Source: Blastomussa wellsi (taxonomy: Eukaryota; Cnidaria; Anthozoa; Scleractinia; Plerogyridae). Taken from it: 64,000 nt of DNA. This document shows positions 1 to 12,469 of this stretch, piece after piece (position 1 is the first letter of the stretch; each line of letters opens with the position of its first letter). A model generated the notes under the pieces. The model was not told the origin of the DNA, made no database searches, and worked only from the letters and a program-made list of their open reading frames with translations. Where the stretch lies: the NCBI GenBank assembly GCA_947652115.1, contig OX393570.1, forward strand, positions 2,416,866 to 2,480,865, given 5' to 3'. Position numbers and translations under genes: made by a program.

Positions 1-510
1 AGATAAAACATGGTCCAAATTGTCTTCCACTTATTTGTTGTAATGTACCTACGTTCTACTTTTGATGTCAACTTCATCTTGCAGGAGAAGAAGAGTGGGT
101 GAGGGGAGGCAGAAAGTGCCCAAAGTGACAAAGATTTTGTGCACTCATAATAATAATAATATTTCTACTAACAGCAACTTGTAATACATAAATTCAGAGT
201 ATTTCTGATTGATGACACCTATCTTTGCATTTTTTTTATTTTTTTTTAATCAAATTGTGGAAATAATTATTATTTTTCATAAAATCTGAAAAATGGTCAG
301 GCAAGTAATGGGTTTTAATAGTTAAGATGGTGATATATGTGACCACTAACAAATAAACATAATTTTCAAATATTTTGCATGACTCATCGTACTTCAAATG
401 CTTCTGAAGATACAAGGCAGGGAAAGATGGCACTAAAAACAATATTATGGGTAATAATATCTCCTCCACTCCTTTCCTACCAACTCAAAAAAGCCAGATC
501 AATTAGGTAC
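1..510. other. Intron of the DGK gene
   Basis: This stretch lies downstream of the last visible DGK exon and should be intron. No match to the second half of the C1 domain is present. It holds a short TAA microsatellite near 148-165 and AT-rich runs and nothing else I recognise. Confidence 0.5.
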
Positions 511-3500
511 CTTCACAAGACAATCCCTTTGATGTACCAGATAGCATTTCTCGGCAAACATTGCAGAATGTTGGCTTTGCATGGGAACATGAGTACATGT
601 ACCAGTTATGGGTCCCAGACAGTCTGTCAAGCAGATCTGATTGCTACAGATACAAATGAAGCAATGGCATTAATATCCTAATTTTGATATTTAAAACTCA
701 AAATAAAACAATAGAGTCGGGTGGAGGGTTGCAGCCCCCAGTTTTGAAACATTTCAACATTTTTCAGGCAAAACTCTATGGATTCGGGCAAAATCAGTTG
801 CATTTTTTGGGCAGTTGTATACTAGGGCACCATTAGGGGGGGATCTGACTATCCCATATCCCATTAATTTTTTGCCTAAATATCCCATAACCGGTTAATT
901 GCAGTGGTTTGCTTATCCACCTTTTATGTTCGATATCCCCGAATTCAGGCAGGTGCCCGTACGCCTATGACAATAGACATCACTACAAGGCGCTGAGGAA
1001 TAAACCGCTACAAACTCTATGGTTCTCATTCTGAGGTCTATTGTTTTAGACTGTATTTTAAAATGTCAAAATTAGTAAATTTGCAGGTGAACATTAAAAC
1101 AGTACAGTACACTGTTAAAAGAAATTGTTTTTTTTTTCAAAATATTTAAATTTCCCATTTTAAACAGGAAATGGTCAGGAATATCCATACAAGGGCACAT
1201 ATTAATTTACTATTTTTTGATAAGGAACAAATAACTTCAAATAATGATCCTGCCTGTAAAATATAGTGACTGAGGTACTCACTGAGGAGGTCTGAGAACC
1301 AACTGACTTTAAAGAGCTTATCCACTCTTCCATCTCCTTTCTGGAGTCTGCACTAAGATTAATATTTTGAAATGCTGTGATAACCTGTTGGAAAATGAAA
1401 CATGAAACAGTGCCCTATGAGGAGGTAGGAATAAAAATTGAAACATCTTTGGGGCAGTTTCTGAGCACAGAGTTCTCCTGAAATTCTGAATTTCATAGGC
1501 ATACATGACATATTCTAAGGTTTGCAAAGCATTATAGGGCGATATTAAACTTCCAAGTTTTACGATGCAAGAGAAACTTTCGAAGCAAAGCAAAAGGAGG
1601 AAATTACTTCTTTTCTCATTTTGAATGCTTAAGAAGCAAATATCTTTCAATAAAATTTTCTGTATGGATACAATGTCTGAGAAAAGGGCCATTATGTATA
1701 GTCAATACAAAGAAATGTAGTCATCAAATGGCGACTAGACCTGAACATTTAGTCGCCATGGATGAAATTTCAGACCCTGAATTTTTATCATCTTCCAAAA
1801 TATTTATTTTTTATTTTGATCTGAGTAGCCGGCGTGCCCAGGAAAACTAGATGGCAATTTTCGCTGGATGCCAGGACTTACGGAGATCTCTGGTTACTAA
1901 AAATAAATGTCTATCAAATACTAAAACCAGTTTGTTTGGCATTTCCTCTGTTTCAGATTATCATTTCTTATTTATAATAAATAACGAAACAAAGGAAATT
2001 GAAAGTGAAACTTTTACCGAAAAACAAAACAATATATGAACCTAGCAAATGGCCTTAGTTCACCAGGAGTTCTCGTAGCTCAGTTGTTAGAGCCGACCGG
2101 TAATCTGGGAGGTCATGGGTTTGAATCCTGTCAGGGACTCAGAATTTTTCTTTGTCCCACACTAGCGTGATCATTAATCTTTATCAAAATAATTATTATA
2201 AATTAAACTATTTTACAGTCACAAACATACATTCCCACCTCATATCAAATATATATTACCTTAACCATAAGCAACAACTATATATCTACCCTTTTACTGA
2301 TTTGAACCAGAAACGTTATTTACCCAGCAGGAATGTCTATTTGTCCCCGACCACCAGCTGACATTTTTTTCAAGCCCTGGAATGTATTGCAGCTGTATGT
2401 CCAAAAACAAGACTCATTCAGTTTCTTGCTTTTATAATATAATTGCAGTATAAAACATTGTCATGTGTTATATATTATACCTGTGTTAACTTTGAAATAT
2501 TATACTTACAGTAAAGCTGGCATGTTTAATACCAGATTCTGCCACACTAAAATCTTGCAGATCTATTTCAGTAAACAATGTTTCCTACAAAAAATAAAAT
2601 GATCAAAATATAAGCACTAATATGAGAAAATATTGTTTTGGTAAGAGCACTATAATTGAATGGTGCATGCTTATGCACATGTATTCAGGATTTGATCATG
2701 CAGTCCTGCTAGCGGTTACAATAGGTCATTTCCGAGTTCCCTATTCAGTCTGCTCAAAATGAGTCTAAGTGCAAAACCATTCATATCAAAATGAATTTGA
2801 TTTGCATGAAAGTGAACTTGCAGGTTGAACACATTTTCATATGTAATCGGAGCTCTCAAGTTGATTTGTTAGCAAAGAGTGAGATTTTTGACGGCGTAGC
2901 CAACAGTTGTGACGTCCCAGGCATCAGGCATCACCTTCCTAGGGGAGTCTGGGGGCATGCTCCCCCAGAAAATTTTGAAAAACTAAAGAAACGTTGGCTC
3001 TGGACAAGAATAAAGGTTTCGAAGCGCATACAAAGTAATTATATCTAAAAAGATATTTAATTTATGTAGGTACTTAACTAAAGCAGCAAGGAACCTTAAA
3101 TGCGTGAGAACTAATAGTTTCAGCGTGAGAGCGTAAGATTGAATTCATTTGCATGAGTCTCATGCTCAATGTGTGAGACTTGAGAGCTCTGTGTAATATT
3201 TTCGCACTTAGACTCATTTTGACACTGGGGCAAAAGCAAACTCAGAAATGGCCTAATACATAATCATTCATTTAAATAAAATAATTAAAAAATAATCAAA
3301 ATAAGTTAACTCCTATATGTAAATAATTAATTGCTTAGTGTAACTAATTTAACATATTAATTAAAAATGAAATAAATAAATAATTAAATTATAAAATAGA
3401 TGAATCAGTGCTAACCTCACTGGACTTTGCATAATAAAGTTTGTTTCCTTCTCTCAACTTGAAATACCTTCTTTTCCATCTCTAAAAAACACATAATTAT

Positions 3501-6500
3501 ATATTGAATGTTAAAGTTTGTTTGCAGAAAATCACAATATTCTCTTTAATTAGCAAATCACTAATTCAAAACAAATCTGAATGCTTATTCATTGGCCAGA
3601 GAAGCAAAAGGTTTCTTTGCCTTGCAAACCACAAAAGAATTGAAGAATTAATTATTCTGTCAGCAAGATGGCTTGCCTTGACTTTTCTCCAGCAGCCAAG
3701 TGAGACTGAACAGTTATTTGCCCAACAAAGAAATCTGCTTGCCACCAATGAAAAGGCCTGGGGGGTATTTGACCCATGTTTGGGTATAGGGGTGCCGCTG
3801 GAGGTCCGAAACCCTAACCCTGTATGCGACCAAAATAACCTCAAACATATACCCTGTTTAGGAACAAGGAAAATGGTTTTTTATACTATAGCGCTAATAT
3901 CTAGTCCTGAAAATGATCTGATGTTGACTGATGACAAGCTAAATAAATACTGACGAACGTTTCTGATTTTGGATATGCTTGAACTTCCTAAACAAACCTC
4001 CAAGAGGTGTCGGTGGAGCCTAAATATATGCAAAAGTTCAAAAATTGAAATATGAATGTGGATCCAAACCAAGATTCCCATGATAAAAAAATTTTCCTTT
4101 GGAGTGGAATAAACATATTCCCAACTCTACTGGAGGTCTTTTATTTCAATTAAGGAACACAGATTTTTTTGTTTGTTATTAAACATTTATTTAGTTGGTC
4201 ACATCTAATTACCGGTAATATTTCAGAAATTTCCATAAATCCAGACTCTCAGTCATTTTTATGCAACTTTCTTGACTCACAAAGTTCAACCAAGAATTGA
4301 TGATATGTGTCAGAACAAGTTGATTTGTGGCACACATCAGTAACATATATCAATCATGAGGTCTTTCACCACAGAAAAACAGATAACAACCTTTCTGTCA
4401 CAGTAGCAAAACAATACAGAATGGGTCGTTACAAGACAACTGTCCAATACATTGTTAAATGCAAGACAAAACACCAGTAATGATGGAGTGAACAATGTTA
4501 ATGATTTACAGTAAACTACTCTTGTCGCCTGATAGATGTCCAAACAACCTAGTTAGCAATGGGTAGAATTGACTTTGATCCAGGCAAACTGATATTGAGT
4601 AAAACTTTTATCAGTTGCAAACAATAATTTTTCAGAATGAGGTGAAGTACATATTTTTTTATTCTGGTATTTTTATTTCTTTGTAGTTTAATGATAATTT
4701 TTTTTATTATTGTACAAGCTACATGCGTCATTGTTTTCCTGAAATTAACATGCCTAAATTGGGATTTAAATCTTGATTGAGAAAATGGTATTAATTATTA
4801 ACTAACACTGGAGAAAATTGTGGAGGGGATGGGCCGCTAATTTTATGTAAACTTTCAAGGTTATACTCCCCTTTATTACTTTGTTACAGTTTACTAAAGA
4901 TTTCCGACCAGAGAAAACAATAATAATTATTAATTTTGCGTTTGATCTTTGTCAATGGGCAAATAAAACTTTCCTCACAAAATTAAAATGATCACTGCAA
5001 GCAATATTTAAATAGCTCATCACCTTTCTTTGCTATGAGCAAACAAAAACAACAGTCTAAAATTTCAAGGACAGATTTATACCATCCTTGTTCCACCAGC
5101 ATCATTTGAAATCAATGTGGGCAATTTTCAAAAAATACTCACTCACCTGAAACGAACCAGTCTGTTTTAGCAAAAATCCTTCTTTTATACAACTCTGAAA
5201 AACAATATGGTCAATTTACAATGAGAAACTTTCAAATTCAGCAATAAAACACATTGTCAGCAAGATTTATTTAGACCTTTCCCGTTGGATCTTCCAGTTT
5301 GACCATTCCCGTAGTGAAATCTGCCATGGAGGCGCACTGGTTCCGTTTTGGCCAGGGGTGAAATAGGTCAGAGATATCGATTTCTCGATGCCGGAATCTT
5401 AATATCGATATCGCATGTGCACAGTAGTCAGTACTGTTGCAGGCAAACTTTGTTGCAGGCAACGATTACCTAAAGCAAATGAACGCCGAAAACGATTGGC
5501 CGGCGAGTGGCCGAAAAAGTTAAAACAATCGCCAACTAATTCACTTTGCTCGCAATATAAACAGCGATTTTCACCGGTTTCAATGAGACGTGACGCCAAA
5601 CCACGACAACAGAGACTGCATGCATACGGTTGCTATTGTGTTTTCAAAACTTTTAGTGCAGGTGCATATATTCGGTAGCATAGCGGACTGTTAATCAAAA
5701 ATTCTCTTAGACAAGAAATTAACCGACACAAGCAATAGTTCACCAAAAAGTTGCGATAAACAAGCTCTGATGCTACTTAAAATCACCCAATAAAGCTATA
5801 AATAGATTGGATTGTTTCACGGCCCCATCATCAATGAAAATCCTCACATCTATTCGACTACGAGAAAGAAAATCGAATAAAAACGTAGCGTTTGTGAGCT
5901 TATACAATTTTTCAAGCGAGACATCAAGATATACATATTTTTGAAGCCAACAGGAAACGAAGAAACGAACGTTGTTTTTAAATAGCGCCAAACACATAAA
6001 CACGTACAATTTTGATATCATTCTTGTAAAATTTCAGGTAGCTAGCACAATGCAAAAAGTCAATCTCGACGGGACATTGCACGCCACAAAAATTATAAGC
6101 TTAGATTTTTCGGAAATATTTTACTTAAAACAGATTTTTTTCTCCTGGAACGTGAGCGAAAAAAAACATTTTCAAACAGTCGTTGTCGTACCGTAACAAT
6201 AAAGATTAATTCCACAATGTGCAACATGAACCGTAAGAGGTTAGAGTTTCTTCAATCAAATCGACCGAAATCACACTGGCCGTGTTTTGTAAACACAGGA
6301 AAACTGGAAATTAATAATTCTAGTGCCGAAAATCTTTAAGCACATGACTTTTAAATATTCCGGCAAAGGTTTGCAAAGAATAAGGCGATAGCAGCTTGAC
6401 TCGAATTTCGAGAAGAGTTGTAGATTTCTGACTGGTTACGATTTTCAGCTTGCTGCAGTATTTTGGCTTACCCTGGCTTTCACAGCAGTTACCGTTGATT

Positions 6501-6618
6501 TCCTTCGGTGATACAACTTGAGGTTTTCAGTTCCAATGTCAGAATCGCTGTCATCTGATGAATCCAGTTCATTTTCTACAACCCGTGGAGTAAAATCATA
6601 AGATCTTCTCCACGCCAT
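511..6618 (-). CDS. DGKD/DGKH: Type II diacylglycerol kinase (delta/eta class), N-terminal exons, partial
   Basis: This gene encodes a lipid kinase that converts diacylglycerol to phosphatidic acid; only its N-terminal regulatory part is in the window. Six minus-strand exons were read: 6472-6618, 5147-5194, 3416-3481, 2510-2584, 1283-1384 and 511-643. All have GT-AG borders and join in phase 0 to give about 190 residues. The ATG at 6618 sits in a GAAGATGGCG context with an in-frame stop upstream. Residues 1-49 form an acidic, serine-rich tail. Residues 50-146 form a PH domain, with [13 protein letters not shown] followed by RWKRRYFKL and ending in [13 protein letters not shown], as in DGK delta and eta. 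Residues 156-190 begin the first C1 domain (HNWY...[12 protein letters not shown]). The C1 spacing is H-x14-C instead of the usual H-x12-C because two residues are inserted after HNWY. The second half of C1, the kinase domain and the SAM domain lie beyond the left edge. The choice between delta and eta orthology cannot be made here. Confidence 0.88.
2069..2140 (+). repeat. Degenerate tRNA-derived SINE head
   Basis: The sequence has an A-box-like TAGCTCAGTTGTTAGAGC and a B-box-like GGTTTGAATCC at tRNA spacing. The acceptor arms do not pair well, so a functional tRNA is unlikely. It lies in an intron of the DGK gene. Confidence 0.55.
3755..3940 (+). repeat. Dispersed repeat, copy 1 (related to 17805-17945)
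   Basis: The blocks GACCCATGTTTGGGTAT, GAAACCCT and ATATCTAGTCCTGAAA recur in the same order at 17805-17945. Another fragment (GGGTTTCAAACCTCCAGCG) lies inverted near 14567. No coding capacity or terminal repeats were seen. The family is unnamed here. Confidence 0.55.
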
Positions 6619-8869
6619 CTTCAACTCACGAAGGCAACCATCATAATATGTCCGCCATTATTTTCCTTGACCACGTGACTTTACATCGGTCGGGACAAAA
6701 GAGGAACGCTTTGGTGACCTCACTTCCGCTTCCTATGCACCCCCCTAAAAATAGAGACAACATGACGTTATCTGGGGGAGGAAACAAAAAAAGAAGAGCA
6801 TTGTCGTAGTAAACAGGAAAAAAATTCGGGCAAAATTAAACTCCAGCAATTAATGCTGAATTAACAACAAACTGAACGACATAGCAAGCATACTTTTATC
6901 ATTTTTAACACAGCCTCGGGTTGAAAAATATTTGGTGCATGTTTCGTCAACAAAAAGGTTACAACTAAAATTCTGTTTACTTCATTTTATTCTATATTGA
7001 ATAGAGCCTGGGCTTGTGAATAGCTAGTTTTATATGTACACACTTCTTAAAACCAAGCTAGTTTCAAATGTCCCCAACGCCGTTTTCGCAAACTGAAAAC
7101 CAAATTCTGATAATATAATTGTAGATCTGAACATTTGTGACATATGACGAATTCAGTTTACGTCATTGTTAAAGAACCTCTGCAGAACAAAGCCGTTATA
7201 CGTCGTTTAATATTTTAGCAATATTCCAGATTCTTACGAAAAGAAGGCATTAACCGCATTTAGGTTTCACCAAATTTAACCACATTCAGAGGGCATGCAA
7301 ATTTGCGAAAAAAAAAAGCAAGTACTTACCTCGAGCAGAAAGGGAATGTTTCCTTTTGACGTAGATACTTTCGGCAAAGATAAATGGCCAGATGTTCTCA
7401 TCTGACAATAAGAAAAAAATAATAAAAAAGCGATGGGAATTTTTTTCAGTAGCGACACTAACACTGATATTAAAACTTGTCCGGCTTTTTACAGAGATGT
7501 CTTCGAGGATGATGGAAGTAAGAGACCTTCACGCTCCAATTGGCGTTATTTGACTAATGAACCAACGAATTGCTAATATACTTGTTTAAAAAGTCACTGC
7601 TTACTTCTGCAGCAGAAATTGGAAATTCGGTCAATTTAATCTAGTGCAAACTTTGCAATGACGTCGGCCCTCAGCGCAAGAAGTTTCTCTTCAACCCTTT
7701 CCACTAAAGTATGAATTTCGCAACAGGCGGATTATAACGATCTTTTTTTCTTAATGAATACGTTACTAAAAACAACAAACGTAGAACACGATTTATTTTT
7801 GCATATGTCGTGTTTACAGTTCATATGACTTTATTTGACTCATCGCTCGAATGACGTCATAATTACGTCACAGTCACGCGTGATTGGAGAGTTCCATTTT
7901 TTTCGTGGAAACTGAGGCGCTAAATGTCTATAAATGTCATGACAGGCTTTCCTTTCATCGACATAATTAAACGAACTATGCCGTATAATGCAACGCATAT
8001 GATTGATTGTCTTTTATAAGTGGTCGAGTGCGCGTTTTTTTTTCTTTAATGATGTGACGGCCGGTTTCACATCAGTGGAAATGTCTTTTCGCATAACTGT
8101 TACTTCAGTGACTGAGAAAAGGAGAATGTGAAAACAAAGGGCTTGAGTTGAAGGGCGGAACGAAACAAAACCGCAGCAATGACTTACTGGGTCGAAAGGC
8201 TAACTTCTCTGCCTGAGAATTAAGCAATAATTCGATCATTTCTTTTACCGAGGAACCAGGGGCAAGGAGCGAAACACGGGCGTGAATAACTGCACGGCCT
8301 GTTTCCACTCCGTCTAGCTTGCAGCTTTCAAGCTGATTTCAGATTCACGTCTTGTTTGCACAGGATGCTACCTGTGACGAAATGAAGTCTGAATGACTCA
8401 CGCTGGTAATATAAACTGAAACACGTTTGCCTTCAAGGGTGACTAAGTACTCGCGTCTTGACTGTCTTAAAAGACTTAAAAGCTTTCGTCATAATGACTT
8501 CGCAGAAATCGTATTTGCGCTGGGTTACACATACAACTCTGAATCTCAATCTATGTCGGATTGATATATCTTGCAGGCCTTATTTGCAACATTTGGGGTA
8601 CATATATACTGTTTGATGACACATCGCACGTTTTCAAGTTATGCGCCTGAAGCATCCAAATTTAAAATCGTACATCCTATTATAGCTAATGCATTTGCTT
8701 CGTGGCAGTATTGCTCCAGCTTTGTGTATGTAGACAATCCTCAGACACGTGGGTTATTCACATGCAAGAACCTGTCTTGCCCGGTGACAGGTGTAAAAGT
8801 GGCCACCCAAAGATGTCGCCACCTTTAATATTCAGTATAAGCGTCTCCGGTACCGTTTTATCCATAAGT
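6619..8869. other. Intergenic DNA upstream of DGK
   Basis: Apart from the candidate exons at 7169-8332, this stretch holds no recognisable gene. It contains the presumed DGK promoter and several TGACGTCA/TGACGTAA-like (CRE/AP-1 type) words near 7852-7869. These are noted only as sequence matches. Confidence 0.4.
7169..8332 (-). CDS. Candidate small spliced gene fragment, unknown
   Basis: Two minus-strand blocks with good splice signals share an open frame: 8188-8332 (donor GTAAGT) and 7330-7401 (acceptor CTTATTGTCAG, donor GTAAGT), both phase 1. A possible 11-nt terminal exon at 7169-7179 would add three residues and a stop. The translation contains GRAVIHARVSLLAPGSS and NENIWPFIFAESIYVK, which look protein-like, but I do not recognise a family. 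The acceptor at 8333 has a poor pyrimidine tract, and no upstream start exon was found. It could instead be untranslated exons of the adjacent DGK gene or chance. Transcript data would decide. Confidence 0.22.
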
Positions 8870-9118
8870 TTGTGTCAGGCTACGTCCACACTAAGCCGGA
8901 TAAATTTGAAAACGGCGTTTTCGCCTCGAAAGCGGATAAAATGTTTTCTGTCCACATTATACCGTTTTCAAATTGTTTCGCCATCGATTTTGAAATGCTA
9001 CCTTGCAAGAAACGCTTAATACATGCAAGAACATGCCCACATTGTCCGAGCAACGTTATTCGATTGTTTTCATGTCAGCGTTTCAAAAAGTTCAGTTTTT
9101 TCCGTCCACACTAACACA
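8870..9118. mobile_element. MITE-like repeat with GTCCACACTA motifs
   Basis: The words TACGTCCACACTAAGCC, CTGTCCACATTATACCG and CCGTCCACACTAACAC recur within 250 bp alongside CCGTTTTCAAA/TTTGAAAACGGCG pairs. The organisation resembles internally repetitive non-autonomous DNA transposons. No clean target duplication was found. Confidence 0.4.
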
Positions 9119-9280
9119 CCTAGCTAGCAACCAGCTGTCTGTAGGTGTGCCAAAAATAATTTTCTTTTCTTCGTTCAAATTCTAGTGTAAGGTGCCAGGC
9201 AAATTTTACAACAGTGACTAACATATTTATATATTTAAAGCAAACTCTCGTTTATATTCCAGTTCTTCGGCCATTTCAAC

Positions 9281-9402
9281 TTTAGAAGAAAAAGAAAACA
9301 AGCGGCGGTTATAAACATTAAACGTCAAATTTATAAAAGTTTTTACCATGCGTTGTCTAGTGATAATGTTTATAACCGCCGTTCGTTTTCTTTTTCTTCT
9401 GA
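9281..9402. mobile_element. Short inverted-repeat element (hairpin MITE)
   Basis: A left arm starting AGAAGAAAAAGAAAACAAGC and containing GGCGGTTATAAACATTA is matched in inverse by TAATGTTTATAACCGCC...CTTTTTCTTCT. The arms are about 37 nt, almost perfect, and separated by about 45 nt. Confidence 0.6.
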
Positions 9403-10371
9403 TCTCTCGTTTCCCTCTCTTTTAACACTTTTTGGTTCCAACAAAAGAATTTAATCGAAATTTACTCCACAAATTAAAGTAGGGTCACGCAAAGCAATGA
9501 AGGAAAGTCTGCGCCCGAGCCTATCAGGCCGGAACTTATCCCGGTTTCCTCAACATTAAGCGGCTAGAAGTATAGTTCTACTCCCCCTGGATGGTAGTCA
9601 ATCGCAGGGTTCCCCCCGGGGGACTGTGAGGAGGGTCTGAATGGGGGTACCTCGATAACAATAAACACTTAATTTTTTGGCTCTGTAAAAAAGTTAAATT
9701 TTAGGCATTTTAACACTAATAGTAATAAATTCTCTGTAACAGTAAATTTTATCCAGAGGGAAACAAAAAAGGCTCCAAAAAGACCAATGTTATCCTGTTC
9801 GGCCACTTTCCGACGATTCCAGATCATTTCAGAAAATTTGCGAAAACAGCCGAAGATTTCCAAAGACTACCGAAGACTTCCGGAGACAACCGAAGATATC
9901 CGAAGATAAAAAAAAATTCTACTATATTTTCGTTTTAACATTACACATGACTCTCACATGTGAAAGATATATTTTTAGAGTGTAAAGACACGATTATTTT
10001 CAGCAGAATCATCCCCGCTTCGATAGAAGCTCACTAGAATTTTGACAACACCGGAGGGGAATCCACTCGATGCCGCCATCGATCGCCGCCATGAGTTTCG
10101 ACTTCGGCCTCGGCGCTCCTGACATTTATCCCAAGTACTCCCCATGCAGGGTTCCCAGAATCCTGTTGAAAGAGACTAAATATTTTTCAATTATTACCGA
10201 TTTTCGAAGGGCAGATGAGAGTTTGCAATGCTAAAAGACTTTCACGAAAAACCCTCCAAACTCTGAACAGTGTTTTCTCCAGAAACAGTAAACATTAAAA
10301 AATGGCCAATTTAACAGCATGCGAATGCAGCCATAACACTACTGAAACAAAGAGCTGAAAAGAAAATTTCA
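9403..10371. other. Intergenic DNA, low-complexity tract
   Basis: No gene was seen. A short array around 9805-9905 repeats variants of CCGAAGA(T/C)TTCC (for example CCGAAGACTTCC and CCGAAGATATCC), a degenerate 9-12 bp tandem motif. Confidence 0.4.
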
Positions 10372-10445
10372 GGCTTTGAACGGGATTCGAACCCACGGCC
10401 TCTGCGTTACCAGTGCAGTGCTCTACCAACTGAGCTATCAAAGCC
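10372..10445 (-). tRNA. tRNA-Thr(GGU)-like gene or SINE head
   Basis: Read on the minus strand, this 74-nt unit has a perfect 7-bp acceptor stem (GGCTTTG with CAAAGCC), an A box (TAGCTCAGTTGGTAGAGC), a B box (GGTTCGAATCC) and a seven-base anticodon loop CTGGTAA, which gives anticodon GGT (Thr). T-rich runs follow within 15 nt and could terminate Pol III. The anticodon stem has an A-C mismatch and the T arm relies on wobble pairs, so a tRNA-derived SINE is equally possible. No intron is present. Confidence 0.5.
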
Positions 10446-10949
10446 ACATGAGAGCAGCCGTATGTGGGTTAGCCCTTAAAGTGGACGAAATACCTGGCGG
10501 GGTATGGTGAATAACAAATTAATGAATGTCCAACAGTAGCAATTATGGGCAAATAACGCTAAGCCCCATTCGCCCCCTCTGTGAGAGGAAAGTGTCATGA
10601 CCAAGAACTCAACCAGCACAGTGCTCCGACCAGGAGCACTGTGCTACCCTTGACAATCGCACGATACGTTTGAACGTGAACGGACTCTGGAAAAATAACT
10701 ATAAATATACCGCTTCTAGCTATGAACAAATCAAATATATAAGTAAGCTTTCGACTGCCAACAACACAACTTTACATGGATAAGCAATGCCAACTTGAAA
10801 ATAAGTGAGCGTAAAAGTTAAAAAGAACTAAAGACATTTAATTTTGAAAGAAAGAATGGCAGTGCAAAGCCCAGTACGTTTAAATAATATTTGTAAAATT
10901 GCTAATAGCATCAGAAAAAACATCATACTGAGGTGGGTTTCGTTAAAGA

Positions 10950-12405
10950 TCTATCCCCAGGGAAAGGGAAAGTCAGTCGCCTGGACGAAACGAAGTAATC
11001 CCTGCACGCAGGCTAGGTAAAAATCAGAACGACGAAATTGCATTGGCCATTCCGATCCGATAACTTCGATTCAGCCCGACAAACAGCCCCTGGGTCACAG
11101 AGAATGTAAAAGGGATGCTTTTCAAAATTATTTGAATGATTGTAACAACCCAAGAGCCAACACCAAGGTGTTTCAATGCATGCACGTTAGGAGTGCATTT
11201 AAAGAAGTTTTTTTCTCTCAACTTTTTCAAATTTTCATAACCTGTATCCACATTCGATAGATGTTCAGTCGCCTTGGAAATGGCTACACTGGGAAAATAA
11301 GCATGTTATTGCTATTTCTGACAGAAGCTACTTTGAAGCTGTTGCTTTCAAACCATTTGCCTCTGAGTGTTCATCCAGGGTTTCTAATAATTAAAATCAA
11401 GTTATCTTGTACAATTAGACATTTAAAAGCAACTCGGATACAACGAGGAGTTTGTTCAGCTAAGAAATGTGACGAACCTGTTCAGGTTTTATTATGCAGT
11501 GGGAATCAAAGATACTTGTTTAAAGAATAAGGGCAGTTAGCTTTTTTATGTTATAGCCGCTGTTATGTAAGATATCGAATGTAACACAATAATAGAGAGA
11601 ATTCGCGCGCGCTCATTGATCGAGTGCTATGGTTTATGGGAGTTTAAATGTAAAGATGAGAATGCCGAGAATGTAAAATAGATCAAAATCCTACCCAATT
11701 TCGCTTTTGTAGTCTGAGAGTGCGAAATTCTGCATTCTGCTCTGAACTGAATGCGGTCAGCGTCACAGTGTGAGTATAAAGCATTTTTCGTTTTTTTCCG
11801 GGTCCGAGTCGATGTTTCCAAGGCTATGTCATATTAACGTCACAGTTAATTTGTCAGCTAGCTGTTTCTATTTGAGGAATCCAGTGACGGCAACTGCCAT
11901 GGTTCCTGAAAGATTATATCAATAACAACCAAGCTATTTTAACCCATAGCCTATGGGAACGATACTTCGTCATTAAAACTGAAAGTTTGCGAGTCGCCGT
12001 TTATGAAACAGACTACAGTCAAATCTTAACGGAGAAATCTGTGAGACGGACACCTCTATAAGATGGAAATCAACTGGTGTTGGTCCCTTCGACCCGTCTT
12101 TCAGTGATTTTAGTGTATCGTAAGTCTCTATTAGCCGGACACCTCTCTAAGAAGAACAGCCGGTTGGCACCGATCCCTATGCTCATGCAGTTCGTCAGTA
12201 GAAAGAGGTGAATGGGTTTTATAACTTTTCAAAAACTAATTACTCCACCTCCTTAGCATTCGGCACTCCAAATAAACAATGTAAGTTAGTTGCACAAAGC
12301 ACTGAATGCTTCAATTCTACAATTAGGGTTGTTTTTGTCTCAAAAACAGTTATGCCCACGCATAGATACCCTATAAAAATTGCCGAGCGCCTGGTAAATT
12401 GATTA
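10950..12405. repeat. Tandem duplication, unit A
   Basis: Colinear blocks of this segment recur about 1.48-1.52 kb downstream in unit B. Shared words include AAACCATTTGCCT/AAACCATTTACCT, TAGATCAAAATCCTACCCA, TTTCTATTTGAGGAATCC followed by AGTGACGGCAACTGCCATGG, and TTAGGGTTGTTTTTGTCTC. Its right part (about 12040-12200) contains the ACACCTCTATAAGAT motif also found at 46650. No gene is evident. Confidence 0.7.
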
Positions 12406-12469
12406 TAGCAGAAGTGAATAGATATCAGAACCAACATTTTACGCAGTTTCGGTGCCATTGTTTCGTCAA

